Positions 1-10,200 of a DNA stretch of 64,000 nt are shown in pieces. This stretch comes from Mycolicibacterium fortuitum subsp. fortuitum. GTDB taxonomy: Bacteria; Actinomycetota; Actinomycetes; Mycobacteriales; Mycobacteriaceae. Location: NCBI RefSeq assembly GCF_022179545.1, contig NZ_AP025518.1:4030001-4094000 (forward strand), in the 5' to 3' direction. The notes beneath the pieces were generated by a model. It saw only the letters and a list, made by a program, of their open reading frames with translations. It was not told the origin of the DNA and ran no database searches. The position numbers and the translations under genes are program-made. Position 1 is the stretch's first letter. Every line of letters starts with the position of its first letter.

Positions 1-1368
1 GGGCTCGGCGAGTGCACTGTCGAGCAGCACGGCGAAGTGCCGCAGCATCTGCGCGGCCAGATCGGCATCCATCACCTCGGTGAGGTGCTCGGCCTCGACC
101 ACCGCGCCGTCGGCGTCGAGTTCGACCATGAAACCCAATGGCAGCTGGGTGTGCTGGCCGCGCAGGTCGGCACGCTCGCACGTCACGCCGTCCGGGCGGA
201 ACCCACCACCGTCGGACTCGCGGAACCCGAAGCTGACCCGGGTCATCCGCTCGGCACCATGGCGCCGGTCCGGGTTGAGTTCGGCCACCACCCGGTCGAG
301 ATTGACCCGCTGATGCGCGAACGCACCGATGGCTGTGTCGCGGGTGGCCTCGACGAGGTCGCGGAATCCGGCGCTGCCCTGCGGCCGCAGTCGCATCGCG
401 ACCGTGTTGCCGTAGTAGCCGATGGTTTCGTCGGTGTCGCGGTTCAGAACCGGCGTGGCGACCAGGAAATCGCCGGTGTGGGTATAGCGGTAGACGAGTG
501 CGCCGAACGCCGCGAGCAGCACCATGTACGGCGTGGCGCCGGTCTCGCGGGCCAATGCCGACACCTGTCGGACGGTCTCGGCGGGCAACCGGACCGTGCT
601 GCGCTGGGACCGAAAACCGCTGGGCACCACCGAACCCGCGGGACCGGGCAGCTCCAGTGGCTCAGGCGGGTCGGCCAGCACCTCACGCCAGTACGCCAGA
701 TCTTCGTCGCCGCCGCCGGTGCCGGCCACCGGTACGCGCGGTGTCTCGGCGAGTTGCGCCCCGCCGTAGGCACGGGTGAGATCGGTGAAGAACACCCGCC
801 ACGAGCCGTCGTCCCAGGCGATGTGGTGCGCCACCAGCAGCATCACGTGTTCACTCGGACCGGTCTTGATCAGCGTGATCCGCAGCGGAGAGTCAGCGCT
901 CAGGTCGAAGGCTGCGCCGAACTCACGCTGCGCCAGCACCTCGAGACGCAGCTTGCGAGCCCGGGCGGACTTGTCGGACAGGTCATGGACCGTCCACCCC
1001 GGGGTCAAATCGTCGTGCACCGTTGCCGTCGGTTCGCCGTTCTCGTCGGCGTGGTAGGTGGTGCGCAGGATCGGATGCCGCCGGGCCACCGCGTTCAGGG
1101 CGTCGTGCAGCTTCTCGGCATCGATCACCCCATCCAGCCGGTAGGACAGGCAGATGTTGAGCAGCACCCCGCTGGGATCGAATCCCTGCACGAACCACAT
1201 CCGGCGCTGCCCGTCCGACAGCACCGTGGGATCGACCGGTGCGGTGTCGGCGCCTGCTCGACCGGACTCCCCCGGTGCTGAGGCCAGGCCCCGCTCGGCA
1301 AGCTTGCGCCGCATCAGCTCCAGACGCGCGTCAGAGGAGCGGGGGGCCGCCGAATCGGCACTAACCAT
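1..1368 (-). CDS. mbtE: Mycobactin NRPS MbtE, N-terminal part (cut by window edge)
   Basis: Non-ribosomal peptide synthetase that in mycobactin assembly adds lysine after the MbtB-made aryl-oxazoline. Only the first 456 codons are present and the frame stays open to base 1. They form a condensation domain, with the HHxxxDD motif read as HHIAWDD near base 820. A linker begins at the ATG at 1368, one base after the mbtD stop, so the two genes are almost certainly translationally coupled. The adenylation and carrier domains would lie outside the window. Assignment rests on the condensation domain and on its position after mbtB, mbtC and mbtD. Confidence 0.88.
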   Translation of the reverse strand, partial: MVSADSAAPRSSDARLELMRRKLAERGLASAPGESGRAGADTAPVDPTVLSDGQRRMWFVQGFDPSGVLLNICLSYRLDGVIDAEKLHDALNAVARRHPILRTTYHADENGEPTATVHDDLTPGWTVHDLSDKSARARKLRLEVLAQREFGAAFDLSADSPLRITLIKTGPSEHVMLLVAHHIAWDDGSWRVFFTDLTRAYGGAQLAETPRVPVAGTGGGDEDLAYWREVLADPPEPLELPGPAGSVVPSGFRSQRSTVRLPAETVRQVSALARETGATPYMVLLAAFGALVYRYTHTGDFLVATPVLNRDTDETIGYYGNTVAMRLRPQGSAGFRDLVEATRDTAIGAFAHQRVNLDRVVAELNPDRRHGAERMTRVSFGFRESDGGGFRPDGVTCERADLRGQHTQLPLGFMVELDADGAVVEAEHLTEVMDADLAAQMLRHFAVLLDSALAEP

Positions 1369-1369
1369 G

Positions 1370-4300
1370 TCAGTCACGCGAAAATGCTTCCTTCTCAGGT
1401 CTTTCCAAATGCTCGATCAGCTCGGCGGCAGTGGCGCCGCCGAGAATGGTGGCAAGTGGCACTGACCGGCCAGTTGCCTTCTTCAGCTTCTTGCGCAGGT
1501 CGATCGCCAACAGCGAGTCGACGCCGAGATCCAGCAGCGACGTCCCCAGATCCAGCCCGGTGGTGTCGTCCAGCTTCAGCACTGCCGCCAAGGCGATCCG
1601 CATCGCGCCGGTGGGATCGGCGGCTTCAGCGGTGGCGGTGTTGTCCTGCAGTGCACCCGCAGCGGCACCGGCCGCACCGGGACGAGCGGCTGCCCCGAGG
1701 AAGGTCTGCAGCCGCGCCGCGTCGGCGGCGAACACCAGCGGATCGGCCGGATAGTCGCGCAGCCCGGCCTCCACCGCCAGGTCGGGCGCCATGGCCCGTA
1801 GCCCGGAGCGCTCGACCCGGCTGACCTCACCGGAATCGATGATTCCGTCCCCCGGCCACAGTCCCCAGCGCACCGAGGTGCACTGCCTGCCCTGTTCGCG
1901 CAGCTGCCCGCCGAGCGCATCGAGTAGGCGGTTGGCCGCTGAGTAGGCGGCATGACCGCTTCCACCCCACAGTCCGGACACCGACGAGCACAACATGATT
2001 CGGGCATCCGGGCGCATCGGCCACGCCGACGCCAGGTTGGCCAGTCCACTCACCTTGGCGGCGAAGGTATCCCGTACCGCGGCGCCCGTCAGTTCGTTGG
2101 CCGCCGCGATGGTGGCGGAGGCGGCCGCGTGAATCACCAACGATGCCGGGCTGACCGCCAACTCGGCGACCGTCGCGGCGATCTGTTCGGGGTCGGTGAG
2201 ATCACACCGTGGCGCGAGAATCTCGGTACCGTGGGCGGCCAGTGCGGCCGCCTGCGCGGCGTCGATACCGCTGCGGCTGAGCAGCACGATGCGCCGGGCG
2301 CCCCGCTCGGCGAGGTGACGGGCATAGTGCAGCCCCACCGCGCCTGCGCCACCGGTGATGACCACCTCGTCGAAGATTCCCGAATCCGCCGTCCAAACCA
2401 TGGCATCGGAGGTGTCGTCGCGCATCGACCGTCGCCACGCGGTCAGTTCGGAGCCGTTGCCGCGCAGGGCGATGTCCTCGGTGTCGGTCAGCATGGCGGT
2501 GACTGCCGCTGAAGCGGTAGCCCGGTCGAGGGTCGGTTCCGGCAGGTCCAGGTGACGGAATGTCTGGTCGGGGTGTTCATAGCCCAGACTGCGGTGCATC
2601 GCGGCCAGCGCTGCTGCCTCTGGCCGGGCGTGTTGTGGTTGGCCACCGACCTGTTCACCGCCGACGGTGACGAGCCACACGTCGCGGGTCTGCGTCGTGA
2701 TCCCCGCGGCATACCCGAGTAATCCCTGGTCTATCCGACAGCTCAGGGCTTCTGCGGCAGCGACCGGGTCGGTGTCATCGGACACCGGTGCCACCACGAC
2801 CAGCAGATCGGCGTGTTGGGGTGCGGCAGCCACTGTGTGGTAACACTCGCTGATCGCGCGGCTGAGGGCATCCCGCAATACCGCCGCTGATCCCTGGCCT
2901 GCCGCCAGATCCAGCACCGCGACGCGACGCTGCCCACCGGGTGGTGCATCGAGACGCACTTCCTCCCAGTGCTCCACTCCCACCGTCAGTCCGGGGACCG
3001 GCGGCAGCGGTTGTGGGGCGGCCCAGAGATGTTCGGCGCGCATCGGCGCGAACGGGAAGTTGCGCAGCGGGACCGTGGCATGGTTCGAGAGATCCGCCCA
3101 GCGGTAGCCACTATCGGCCATCGCGACCGAGACGATGTTGGCACTGAGCGTTTCGGTGATCGGTTCGTCGCGCCGGCCCGAGCCCACGATCATCGCAGGC
3201 CTTCCCGTGGGTTCGCCCGCATCGTCGAGCAGGTCCCCCATCGCGAACAGTAGCGCCGGATGGGCCGACAGTTCGACGAAGATCCCGGCTCCGCGCCGCG
3301 CCGCCGTCTCGATGGCCCGGTCGAAGCGCACGGTGCTGCGCAGGTTGGTGTACCAGTAGTCGGCGAATCCGGTTCCCGCCTCGACCACGTCGGCGGTCGC
3401 CGAACCGATGAACTGCACCGGTGAGTCACTGAAAGCCGCTTCGGGCAGAAGTGATGCGAGTTCACCGCGCGCGCCGTCCAGCGCAGTCGTGTGCGCCGGG
3501 AACCACATCTCGATCTGTTTGGCGAACGATCCTCGTCCGGCCACGGTCGCGACGACGGCGGCCACCGCGTCAGTCTCCCCTGACACGGCAACCGATGCGC
3601 GGGAGTTCACCACCGACAACTCAAGCCAGCCCGGGGTGTCGGCGATGACGCCCAGCGCTTCCTCGGGGGTGATCCCGAGCACCGCGACGCGGTAAGGCCC
3701 GGTCAACCGGTCGAGCACGGTCGCCCTGGCGATCACCACGGCGACCGCCGCGGACAGGGTGATGCTCTCGGCTACGTAGGCCGCCCCGATCTCGCCGAGA
3801 CTGTGTCCCACCGTGAGGTCTGGCAGCACACCGCATGACCGCCAGACCCGCGCCAACGCCACACCGTGGACGAACTGAGCACCTTGGATCTGCACCTGGG
3901 AGAAATCGTTGGTGACCGCGCCGGAATCAGGTTCGGCCAGTAGGTAATCCAACGGCGAGGCGGCACCGGCCGCTCGGAATTCCGCAGCGCACCTGTCGAC
4001 CTCGGCCCGATAGGCGGGCAACTGCGCGTAGGCCTGCACGCCCATCGACGGCCATTGGCTGCCCTGCCCCGGGAACACGAACGCGATGCGGGCACCCGAA
4101 CCCGATCCGGGGGCCCCGCTGTTGGCGCGGGTGACCAACGGATGTTCGGCGCCCTGTGCCAACGCACGCAACCCGGCGCAGAGTTCGTCACGGTCAGCGG
4201 CCCGGACCACGGCACGGTGACGGCGCAGACGCCGGGTCGAGCTCAGTGTGGCGGCGACATCGGCCGCACCGGACTCGGCACGGTTCTCGAGGTAACGCAG

Positions 4301-4393
4301 GATGGCCGCGGCGTCGGTTCCGATCAGATCTTCGGCATGCGCGCTGAGCAGGACCGGGGTGCGCCCGTCCGGCAAGGCGTCGGCTTCCCTCAT
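1370..4393 (-). CDS. mbtD: Mycobactin polyketide synthase MbtD (AT-KR-ACP)
   Basis: Type I PKS module, 1,007 residues, that works with the separate ketosynthase MbtC to add the beta-hydroxy acid unit of mycobactin. The acyltransferase starts near residue 100 (FPGQGSQ) and has the nucleophile in GHSLGE (Ser198). A central ketoreductase carries the GGAGAVG nucleotide-binding motif, and a C-terminal carrier domain has LGVDSLL. The ATG at 4393 overlaps the mbtC stop (ATGA). An in-frame ATG 108 bases upstream is rejected because it lies inside mbtC. No ketosynthase domain is present, as expected for MbtD. Confidence 0.95.
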   Translation of the reverse strand: MREADALPDGRTPVLLSAHAEDLIGTDAAAILRYLENRAESGAADVAATLSSTRRLRRHRAVVRAADRDELCAGLRALAQGAEHPLVTRANSGAPGSGSGARIAFVFPGQGSQWPSMGVQAYAQLPAYRAEVDRCAAEFRAAGAASPLDYLLAEPDSGAVTNDFSQVQIQGAQFVHGVALARVWRSCGVLPDLTVGHSLGEIGAAYVAESITLSAAVAVVIARATVLDRLTGPYRVAVLGITPEEALGVIADTPGWLELSVVNSRASVAVSGETDAVAAVVATVAGRGSFAKQIEMWFPAHTTALDGARGELASLLPEAAFSDSPVQFIGSATADVVEAGTGFADYWYTNLRSTVRFDRAIETAARRGAGIFVELSAHPALLFAMGDLLDDAGEPTGRPAMIVGSGRRDEPITETLSANIVSVAMADSGYRWADLSNHATVPLRNFPFAPMRAEHLWAAPQPLPPVPGLTVGVEHWEEVRLDAPPGGQRRVAVLDLAAGQGSAAVLRDALSRAISECYHTVAAAPQHADLLVVVAPVSDDTDPVAAAEALSCRIDQGLLGYAAGITTQTRDVWLVTVGGEQVGGQPQHARPEAAALAAMHRSLGYEHPDQTFRHLDLPEPTLDRATASAAVTAMLTDTEDIALRGNGSELTAWRRSMRDDTSDAMVWTADSGIFDEVVITGGAGAVGLHYARHLAERGARRIVLLSRSGIDAAQAAALAAHGTEILAPRCDLTDPEQIAATVAELAVSPASLVIHAAASATIAAANELTGAAVRDTFAAKVSGLANLASAWPMRPDARIMLCSSVSGLWGGSGHAAYSAANRLLDALGGQLREQGRQCTSVRWGLWPGDGIIDSGEVSRVERSGLRAMAPDLAVEAGLRDYPADPLVFAADAARLQTFLGAAARPGAAGAAAGALQDNTATAEAADPTGAMRIALAAVLKLDDTTGLDLGTSLLDLGVDSLLAIDLRKKLKKATGRSVPLATILGGATAAELIEHLERPEKEAFSRD

Positions 4394-5727
4394 GCGACGG
4401 CCTCGGGAGGCTCGGGTACAGAGACGATGGCGTGGGCGTTCGTGCCGCTCATCCCGAAAGCCGACACCGCACCGATCCGCTGGCCGTTGACGGCGGGCCA
4501 ATGGGTCAGTTTCGTGGCCAGCCGCAATCCCTGGCTGTCCCAGTCGATTTCCCGGCTGGCCTCATCGACGTGCAGGGTGGCGGGGATGGCCGCATGCTCG
4601 GCAGCGAGGATCACCTTCGCCAGTCCGAGCCCGCCGGCGGCGGCCTGAGAGTGCCCGAGGTTGGACTTCACCGACCCCAACAGAGCGCCGGTTCCTGGTG
4701 CTGTTGCTCCGTATGTCTGTGCCAGCGAACGTAATTCGGTGCGATCGCCGAGGCGCGTTCCGGTGCCGTGGCCCTCGATCATGCCGACGTCCTCTGGTCG
4801 GACGGCGGCCTGCTCGATCGCTTTTGCGAACAACCGCTGCTGGGCGGCGCCGCTGGGCGCCGTCAGACCAGTGGTCCGGCCGTCCTGGTTGACCGCGGTC
4901 GCGCGGATCTCTGCGAGGATGCGCCGACCGTCCCGGACAGCTGCCGACTTGCGCTGCAATACGAACATTGCCGCCCCTTCGGCCCACACCGTGCCACTGG
5001 CATGCGCGCTGTACGGCCTGCAGTGCCCGTCGTCGGACAGGGCGTGCTGTTTGGAGAACTCGACGAAGTACCCGGGTGTGCCCATCACGCAGACTCCGCC
5101 GGTCAAGGCCATGTCGCAGTCCCCGGCCCGGACCGCGGCGACGGCGGTGTGGAACGCGGTCAGCGCCGACGAGCACGAGGTGTCGATGGTCAGTGCCGGG
5201 CCGCAGAGGTCCAGGGTGTAGGCGATGCGCCCGGAGATCACACCGAGCGAAGTGCCGGTGATCAGATGCCCGCTGTGGTGGGAGAATTCGGACAACGGTG
5301 GACCGTACTCCAGGCCCGATGCCCCGATGTAGCAGCCCACGTCGTGGCCCGCCAGGTCGTCGGGGTTGATGCCGCCGTTCTCCAGTGCGCGCCACGCGAT
5401 GCGGAGCCCGATGCGCTGCTGCGGATCCATCGCCACGGCCTCGCGCGGTGAGATGCCGAAGAAGGCAGGATCGAAAGATGCTGCGCTGGAGAGAAATCCA
5501 CCGAGGTCGTGAATGCGTTTGAAACCGTCCCGACGAGATCCCTCGAACAGGTCGCGCACCGCCCAGCCCCGGTCGGTGGGAAATCGGCCGAGCGCTTCGC
5601 GCTGCTCGGCCAGCAGCGACCAATAGTCGTCAGCAGTGTCGATCCCACCGGGAGCCTCCAGCGCCATCCCGACGATCACCACCGGATCAGCGTTCTCGGA
5701 CCCTGGAGGCCGGCGGCTAGAGCTCAT
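4390..5727 (-). CDS. mbtC: Mycobactin ketosynthase MbtC
   Basis: Free-standing beta-ketoacyl synthase of 445 residues that condenses a malonyl unit on the MbtD carrier. The three catalytic signatures are visible: DTSCSS (Cys185), EGHGTGT, and SNLGH. The FGMSGTNAHAI motif closes the domain. The length fits one KS domain with no appended domains. The start overlaps the end of the upstream thioesterase gene by 11 bases, and the stop overlaps the mbtD start by 4 bases, so it sits in a tightly coupled operon. Confidence 0.95.
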   Translation of the reverse strand: MSSSRRPPGSENADPVVIVGMALEAPGGIDTADDYWSLLAEQREALGRFPTDRGWAVRDLFEGSRRDGFKRIHDLGGFLSSAASFDPAFFGISPREAVAMDPQQRIGLRIAWRALENGGINPDDLAGHDVGCYIGASGLEYGPPLSEFSHHSGHLITGTSLGVISGRIAYTLDLCGPALTIDTSCSSALTAFHTAVAAVRAGDCDMALTGGVCVMGTPGYFVEFSKQHALSDDGHCRPYSAHASGTVWAEGAAMFVLQRKSAAVRDGRRILAEIRATAVNQDGRTTGLTAPSGAAQQRLFAKAIEQAAVRPEDVGMIEGHGTGTRLGDRTELRSLAQTYGATAPGTGALLGSVKSNLGHSQAAAGGLGLAKVILAAEHAAIPATLHVDEASREIDWDSQGLRLATKLTHWPAVNGQRIGAVSAFGMSGTNAHAIVSVPEPPEAVA

Positions 5728-6463
5728 TCACCAGCTCCGCCACATCCTCGAGCTGGCTGTTGAGGTAGAAATGCCCGCCGTCGAACATCGAGCATGTGTA
5801 GGCGCCGGTGGTGTGAGTTTCCCAGCGCCGCAACATGTCCTCGCTGATGCGGTGGTCGCGGTCGCCACCGAGGGCATAGATGTCCGCGGCGATCGTGACG
5901 TCGGCGTCACACGCGTAGCGGTTGAACGCCGCATAGTCGGCGCGAACTGCCATGAGCAACAGCTCGACGAAATCCTCGTCGGCGAGCAACGCCTCATCGG
6001 TACCGCCGAGATCGACCATCTCGGCCAGAATCTCGGATTCGGCCATCGGTAGCGCGGGAGCGGCCGCCACCGCTGACGGCGCCTCGCTGGCCGACACCCA
6101 CACCGCATCGATCGCGATCCCGGAACGTTCGGCGATCCGGGCGAATTCGAAGGCCACGACCGCGCCCATGCAGTGGCCGAACAACCGGAGTGACCCGATC
6201 CCGGCCCAGTCGCCCGCCTCGAAGAGATCCTTGGCGAGATCGCCCACCGTGGGCGGTGCCGGATGGGACAGCCGGTCGCCACGTTGCGGGTACTGCATGA
6301 CGTAGGCATCGGTCCCGGCCGCGGCCAGCGCCATGCCGAATCCGCGATAGGCCACGGCTGCTCCCCCGGCATGCGGGAATACCAGTGTGGCGCTTGTGCT
6401 CTCGGCCCCCGGATAGCGCTTCACCCAGGGCTTGACGGTGATCTGGGTATCCGGCCCAGTCAC
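5717..6463 (-). CDS. Type II thioesterase of the mycobactin cluster, Cys nucleophile
   Basis: Alpha/beta-hydrolase of 248 residues of the TesA/GrsT type. Such enzymes clear mis-primed carrier proteins or release NRPS/PKS intermediates. Features visible are FPHAGG near residue 30, a nucleophile elbow reading GHCMG with cysteine 98 where serine is usual (TGC codon), an Asp in GGDRDH and a His in DGGHFY. In M. tuberculosis a thioesterase domain is fused to the C terminus of MbtB. Here MbtB stops after its carrier domain and this separate protein probably supplies the function. GTG start overlapping the upstream stop (GTGA). Confidence 0.85.
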   Translation of the reverse strand: MTGPDTQITVKPWVKRYPGAESTSATLVFPHAGGAAVAYRGFGMALAAAGTDAYVMQYPQRGDRLSHPAPPTVGDLAKDLFEAGDWAGIGSLRLFGHCMGAVVAFEFARIAERSGIAIDAVWVSASEAPSAVAAAPALPMAESEILAEMVDLGGTDEALLADEDFVELLLMAVRADYAAFNRYACDADVTIAADIYALGGDRDHRISEDMLRRWETHTTGAYTCSMFDGGHFYLNSQLEDVAELVNEL

Positions 6464-7227
6464 GATGGCATGGCGGTGTCGAGAGCGGCCGCCGCATCCC
6501 GATGCCGCACGGCAAGGGCAAACCCGTTCAACCCCCGCTCGAGGTTGCGCCGGGGCGCATCGTCGGCGACGACGATGCTCGCGCCTGCGGTCAGCGCCAC
6601 CAGCATCATGAGGATCGGAGCCGCGGCACCGGCAGCAGAGAATGCACCGATGCGGTCATCGGCACGGACGCCGAGCCGGGTGCCGAGTTCTACGACCGCG
6701 TCGCGAGCGGCAGCGTGAGTCACCACTGCATAGCCCGAATCGTCGACCGAGCCCAGGAACGCGGGGTCCCCGGGGGCAGAACGTACCGGCGTGACGCCAC
6801 TCGTGCGGGCTCCGATCCGCAGCGCCTCGGAGACGGTGAGGGCAGGCAGCCAGTTGGGTGGTCCGTCGCCGGTGAACAGCGCCATCCGCACACCGGTGTG
6901 CTCGAGGACAGGTTCGGCCGGATCGGCAGTGTCGACCGGCACGCAGACACCACCGGCCGCGAGGATTGCGAGGGTGCCGATCACTGTGTCCAATCCGGTG
7001 GGGCCCACGATCGCGACCCGGTCACCGACGCGCACGCCGGCCACGGCCAGCGCCCCCGAGACCGCCAGCGCCTGCTCATGCAGTTGGCCGTAGCTCCACG
7101 TCGTGGTCGGCCCGATCACCGCGATGTCGGCGGGGGCGGACTGCGCGTGCGCGAAGAAGCCCTGGTGCAGTGGCTCGGTCGCCCCTGTCTGCATGGTCTG
7201 CGTAGTCGTGCGACTCACCGCGTCCAC
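6460..7227 (-). CDS. Truncated adenylation-domain-like protein of the mycobactin cluster
   Basis: A 255-residue protein resembling only the N-terminal part of an NRPS adenylation domain (WSYGQLHEQA, then GDRVAIVGPTGLD and VCVPVDTADPAEP). The usual A3 phosphate-binding loop (SGTTGxPK) is missing; the matching region reads GYAVVTHAAARD. No C-terminal A subdomain or carrier domain follows. It is therefore unlikely to activate an amino acid. The frame is intact, with an AGGAGG Shine-Dalgarno five bases before GTG 7227. It has an iron box upstream and overlaps the thioesterase start by 4 bases, so it looks like an expressed gene. Role unknown: relic of an MbtB duplication, or a structural partner. 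Confidence 0.75.
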   Translation of the reverse strand: MDAVSRTTTQTMQTGATEPLHQGFFAHAQSAPADIAVIGPTTTWSYGQLHEQALAVSGALAVAGVRVGDRVAIVGPTGLDTVIGTLAILAAGGVCVPVDTADPAEPVLEHTGVRMALFTGDGPPNWLPALTVSEALRIGARTSGVTPVRSAPGDPAFLGSVDDSGYAVVTHAAARDAVVELGTRLGVRADDRIGAFSAAGAAAPILMMLVALTAGASIVVADDAPRRNLERGLNGFALAVRHRDAAAALDTAMPS

Positions 7228-7243
7228 AACGACCTCCTGACGA

Positions 7244-7262
7244 TAAGCAAAGCCTGCCCTAA
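7244..7262 (-). promoter_or_regulatory. IdeR iron box before the adenylation-like/thioesterase/mbtCDE operon
   Basis: A 19-base site reading TTAGGGCAGGCTTTGCTTA on the minus strand matches about 15 of 19 positions of the mycobacterial IdeR consensus (TWAGGTWAGSCTWACCTWA). It lies in the 52-base gap after mbtB, 17 bases before the GTG of the next gene. It suggests a second iron-repressed promoter inside the mbt run. Confidence 0.6.
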
Positions 7263-7279
7263 CTGAAGTAACTCTAACC

Positions 7280-10200
7280 TTAGTTGCCCAACGCGGGTTC
7301 TGGGGTCGTGCGTGCCAACTCAGAGGTCACATCGGCGCTGTCCATGCCTGTGACCTCCAGATACAGCTCCGACACCAGCTGCAGACGGTCCGAACCCGCT
7401 TCCCGGCCGGCCAGCAGCGCGGCCATTTGCGCGACGGTCCGCGCTGCGAAGACATCGGCGACCATGACGGTCGAGGTGTCCAGCCAATCCCTGATGCGCG
7501 CCACCAGCTGGGTGCCCAGCACAGAGTCCCCGCCGAGGGCGAAGAAGTCGTCATCGACGCCGACCCCGGACTGCCCCAGAACATCGCCGACGATCGCGCA
7601 CAGCGCCGTTTCCAGCGGGTCGGATGGAGCCCGGTAGCCCCTGGCCTCCGGCGCGCCGACAGCCGAGAGCATGCGGACCACCGCCGTGCGGTCGGTCTTG
7701 CCCCGGGCATATGGAATCTCGTCGGCCACGAGAAGTACCTGCGGGATCATGTGCGCGGGAACCAGCTCGGCCAGGGCACTGACCACCGATTCCTCATCCA
7801 GGTCCGCGTCCCGGCCGTTCCGGTCTGGCCGCACCACCGCACCCAGCAGATCGTGGCCACCGTCTACGGGCACCAACACCGCGACGGCGGCGTCCACACC
7901 GGAAACGCGGCACAGCGCGCCTTCGACCTCACCGAGTTCGATCCGGAAGCCGCTGACCTTGATCCGGTGATCAGCCCGGCCGACGAATTCGAGCGTGCCG
8001 TCCGGCCAGGACCGGACCAGGTCCCCGGTGCGGTACCAGCGGCGCCCGTCGTATTCCACGAACCGTTCAGCGGTCAGATCGGGCCGGCCGCGGTATCCGC
8101 GGGCGATCCCCCGGCCGCCCACCCACAGCTCACCCGGCACCCAGTCGGGGCAGTCCTCGCCCCGCACGTCGACCACCCGGCAGCAGTTGTTGGCAAGTGG
8201 AACGCCGAACGGTACCGAGGTCCAGTGCGGCGGCAACGCGTCGTCGCCGAAGCCGACTTCGAAGATCGTGTTGTGTGTCGCGGTCTCGGTGGCACCGCCC
8301 AGTCCGGCGAAGCGCACGCGCGGCGACGCAGCCCGCAGTGTGCGTACCAACTCCGGACGCACCCAGTCACCGCCGGTGGGCACCACGCGCAGCGAGGAAA
8401 GAGAACCACCATCAGCAGCACTGCCGGCGCCGCCGGCGGACACCAGCATCTCCAGCCAACCGGTCAGAAAGTGCAGCACCGTCACCTGGTGCTCGTCGAT
8501 CAGCCTGACCCAGACATCCGGATCGCGGCGATGTTGCTCGTCGACGACCACCATGGAGCCACCGGAGCGCAACGTCCCGTAGATGTCGATCACCGACAGG
8601 TCGCACTCCAGATGTGACAACGCCAGGCAACGATCGGCCGGACCGATCTCGAAATGCTCGTTGATGAATTCGATGGTGTTCATCGCCGCGTCGTGCGTGA
8701 TCTCGACACCTTTGGGCTCGCCGGTGGAGCCTGAGGTGAACAACACATACGCCAGGTCCGACGGAGCGACCTCGACCGACTCGAAATGCGCTGGGTCCCC
8801 GATGATCTCGGCATCGGCCACGGTCAGGTGCGGCAGTTCCGGATGGTCGGGACCCGAACCGCAGATCAGGGCGAAGTCCACCCCGCCGGTGTGCAGGATG
8901 CGCGCGGCCCGGTCGGCCGGCTGGTCCACCCCGACCGGCAGGTACGCGGCGCCGACCATCGAGATGGCCAGCAGCGCGATGACCTGCTCGACGCTCTTGG
9001 GGCCCAGCACCGCGACCACCTCGCCGCGGCACACCCCGCGCGACTGCAGCGCGGCCGCCACGGCCAGCGCCTTTTCCCGCAGCTCGCCGTAGCTGAGGTT
9101 GCCCCCGTTGCTGAACACCGCGGGCGCGTCCGGGTGGGCAGCCGCGTTGGCCAGGAACCCGGTGTGCAGAACGTCGCCGCTGGGCTCCGAAGTCGACGAG
9201 TTCAGCTCGGCCCGCACGCGACGTTGCTGCTCAGATGCGGCCGGTGGATCGGCTGCGTCCCAGGCCGCGTCATCGGCAGCCAGCCGGCGCAGTTCGTCGA
9301 GGTGGTAGGCGAACATCGCCTCGGCCACCCCCGGCCGGAACGCCTCGATCCGGACGTCCCAGTTGATCATCAGGCCGTCGGCGATCGGGGTGGCCTGGGC
9401 GTCGATGAGCACCTGTGGCCCCTGCGAGATGGTCCACACCGGCGCGCCGAACTGGTCGGTGACATCGCCGGCGAACAGGTCTCCCAGTCCCAGCGCACTG
9501 GTGTAGACGATGGTGGCCAGCGTCTGACTGCCGCGGTGTCGGCTCATGTCGCGCAGGACGTCCAACCCGGACACCGAGGAGTGCGCGGCGGTGGCGTGCA
9601 GGGTCTCCTGCACCACCCTGGCCCGCTGCGCGGCCGTGTCCGCCCCGGTCAGATCGATGTCGAGGAGCAGCGAGGAAGTGAAATCGCCGACCAGCTTGTC
9701 CACGTCGGGGTGGTAGGGCTCTCTGCCGAACATGGGCAGGTTGAGCAGGAACCTCGACTGCGTCGACCAGTGCGCCAGCGCGTTGGCATACGAGGCGCCG
9801 ACCGCCATGGCCGGAGTGATGCCGCGCCGTTGCGCGGCTGCGAACAACGCGTCGCGGGTGGGCACGTCGAGAACTTCCCACAGCCGGATGCTGCGGTGCG
9901 GGTTGCGCTGATCGGACAACGGAACCAACGGCAGCGCAGGCGGGTCCGGCAGATCGGGCACGCGGTCGGCCCACCATTGCCGGTCCTGCTCCGATGGCGG
10001 CGGCATCGTGGCCGCCAGCTGCGCGCGGTATTCGCGGTAGGTGTAGCCGAGACCGGGCAGATCCGCGCCACGGTAGAGGGCGGCCAGATCGGCCATGAAA
10101 TTGCGGTAGCTCACCGCATCCGCACACTGCATGTCCATGTCGACATGGAGCCGCGTGCGGCCGCCGGGCAGCAGCGACAGGCTCAGCTGCAGCACCTCGT

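Noticed and set aside
1..1281. Long plus-strand frames across the mbtE, mbtD, mbtB and PKS genes
   Set aside because: They are antisense frames of high-GC coding DNA with no recognisable domain, while the minus strand encodes well-defined NRPS/PKS domains.
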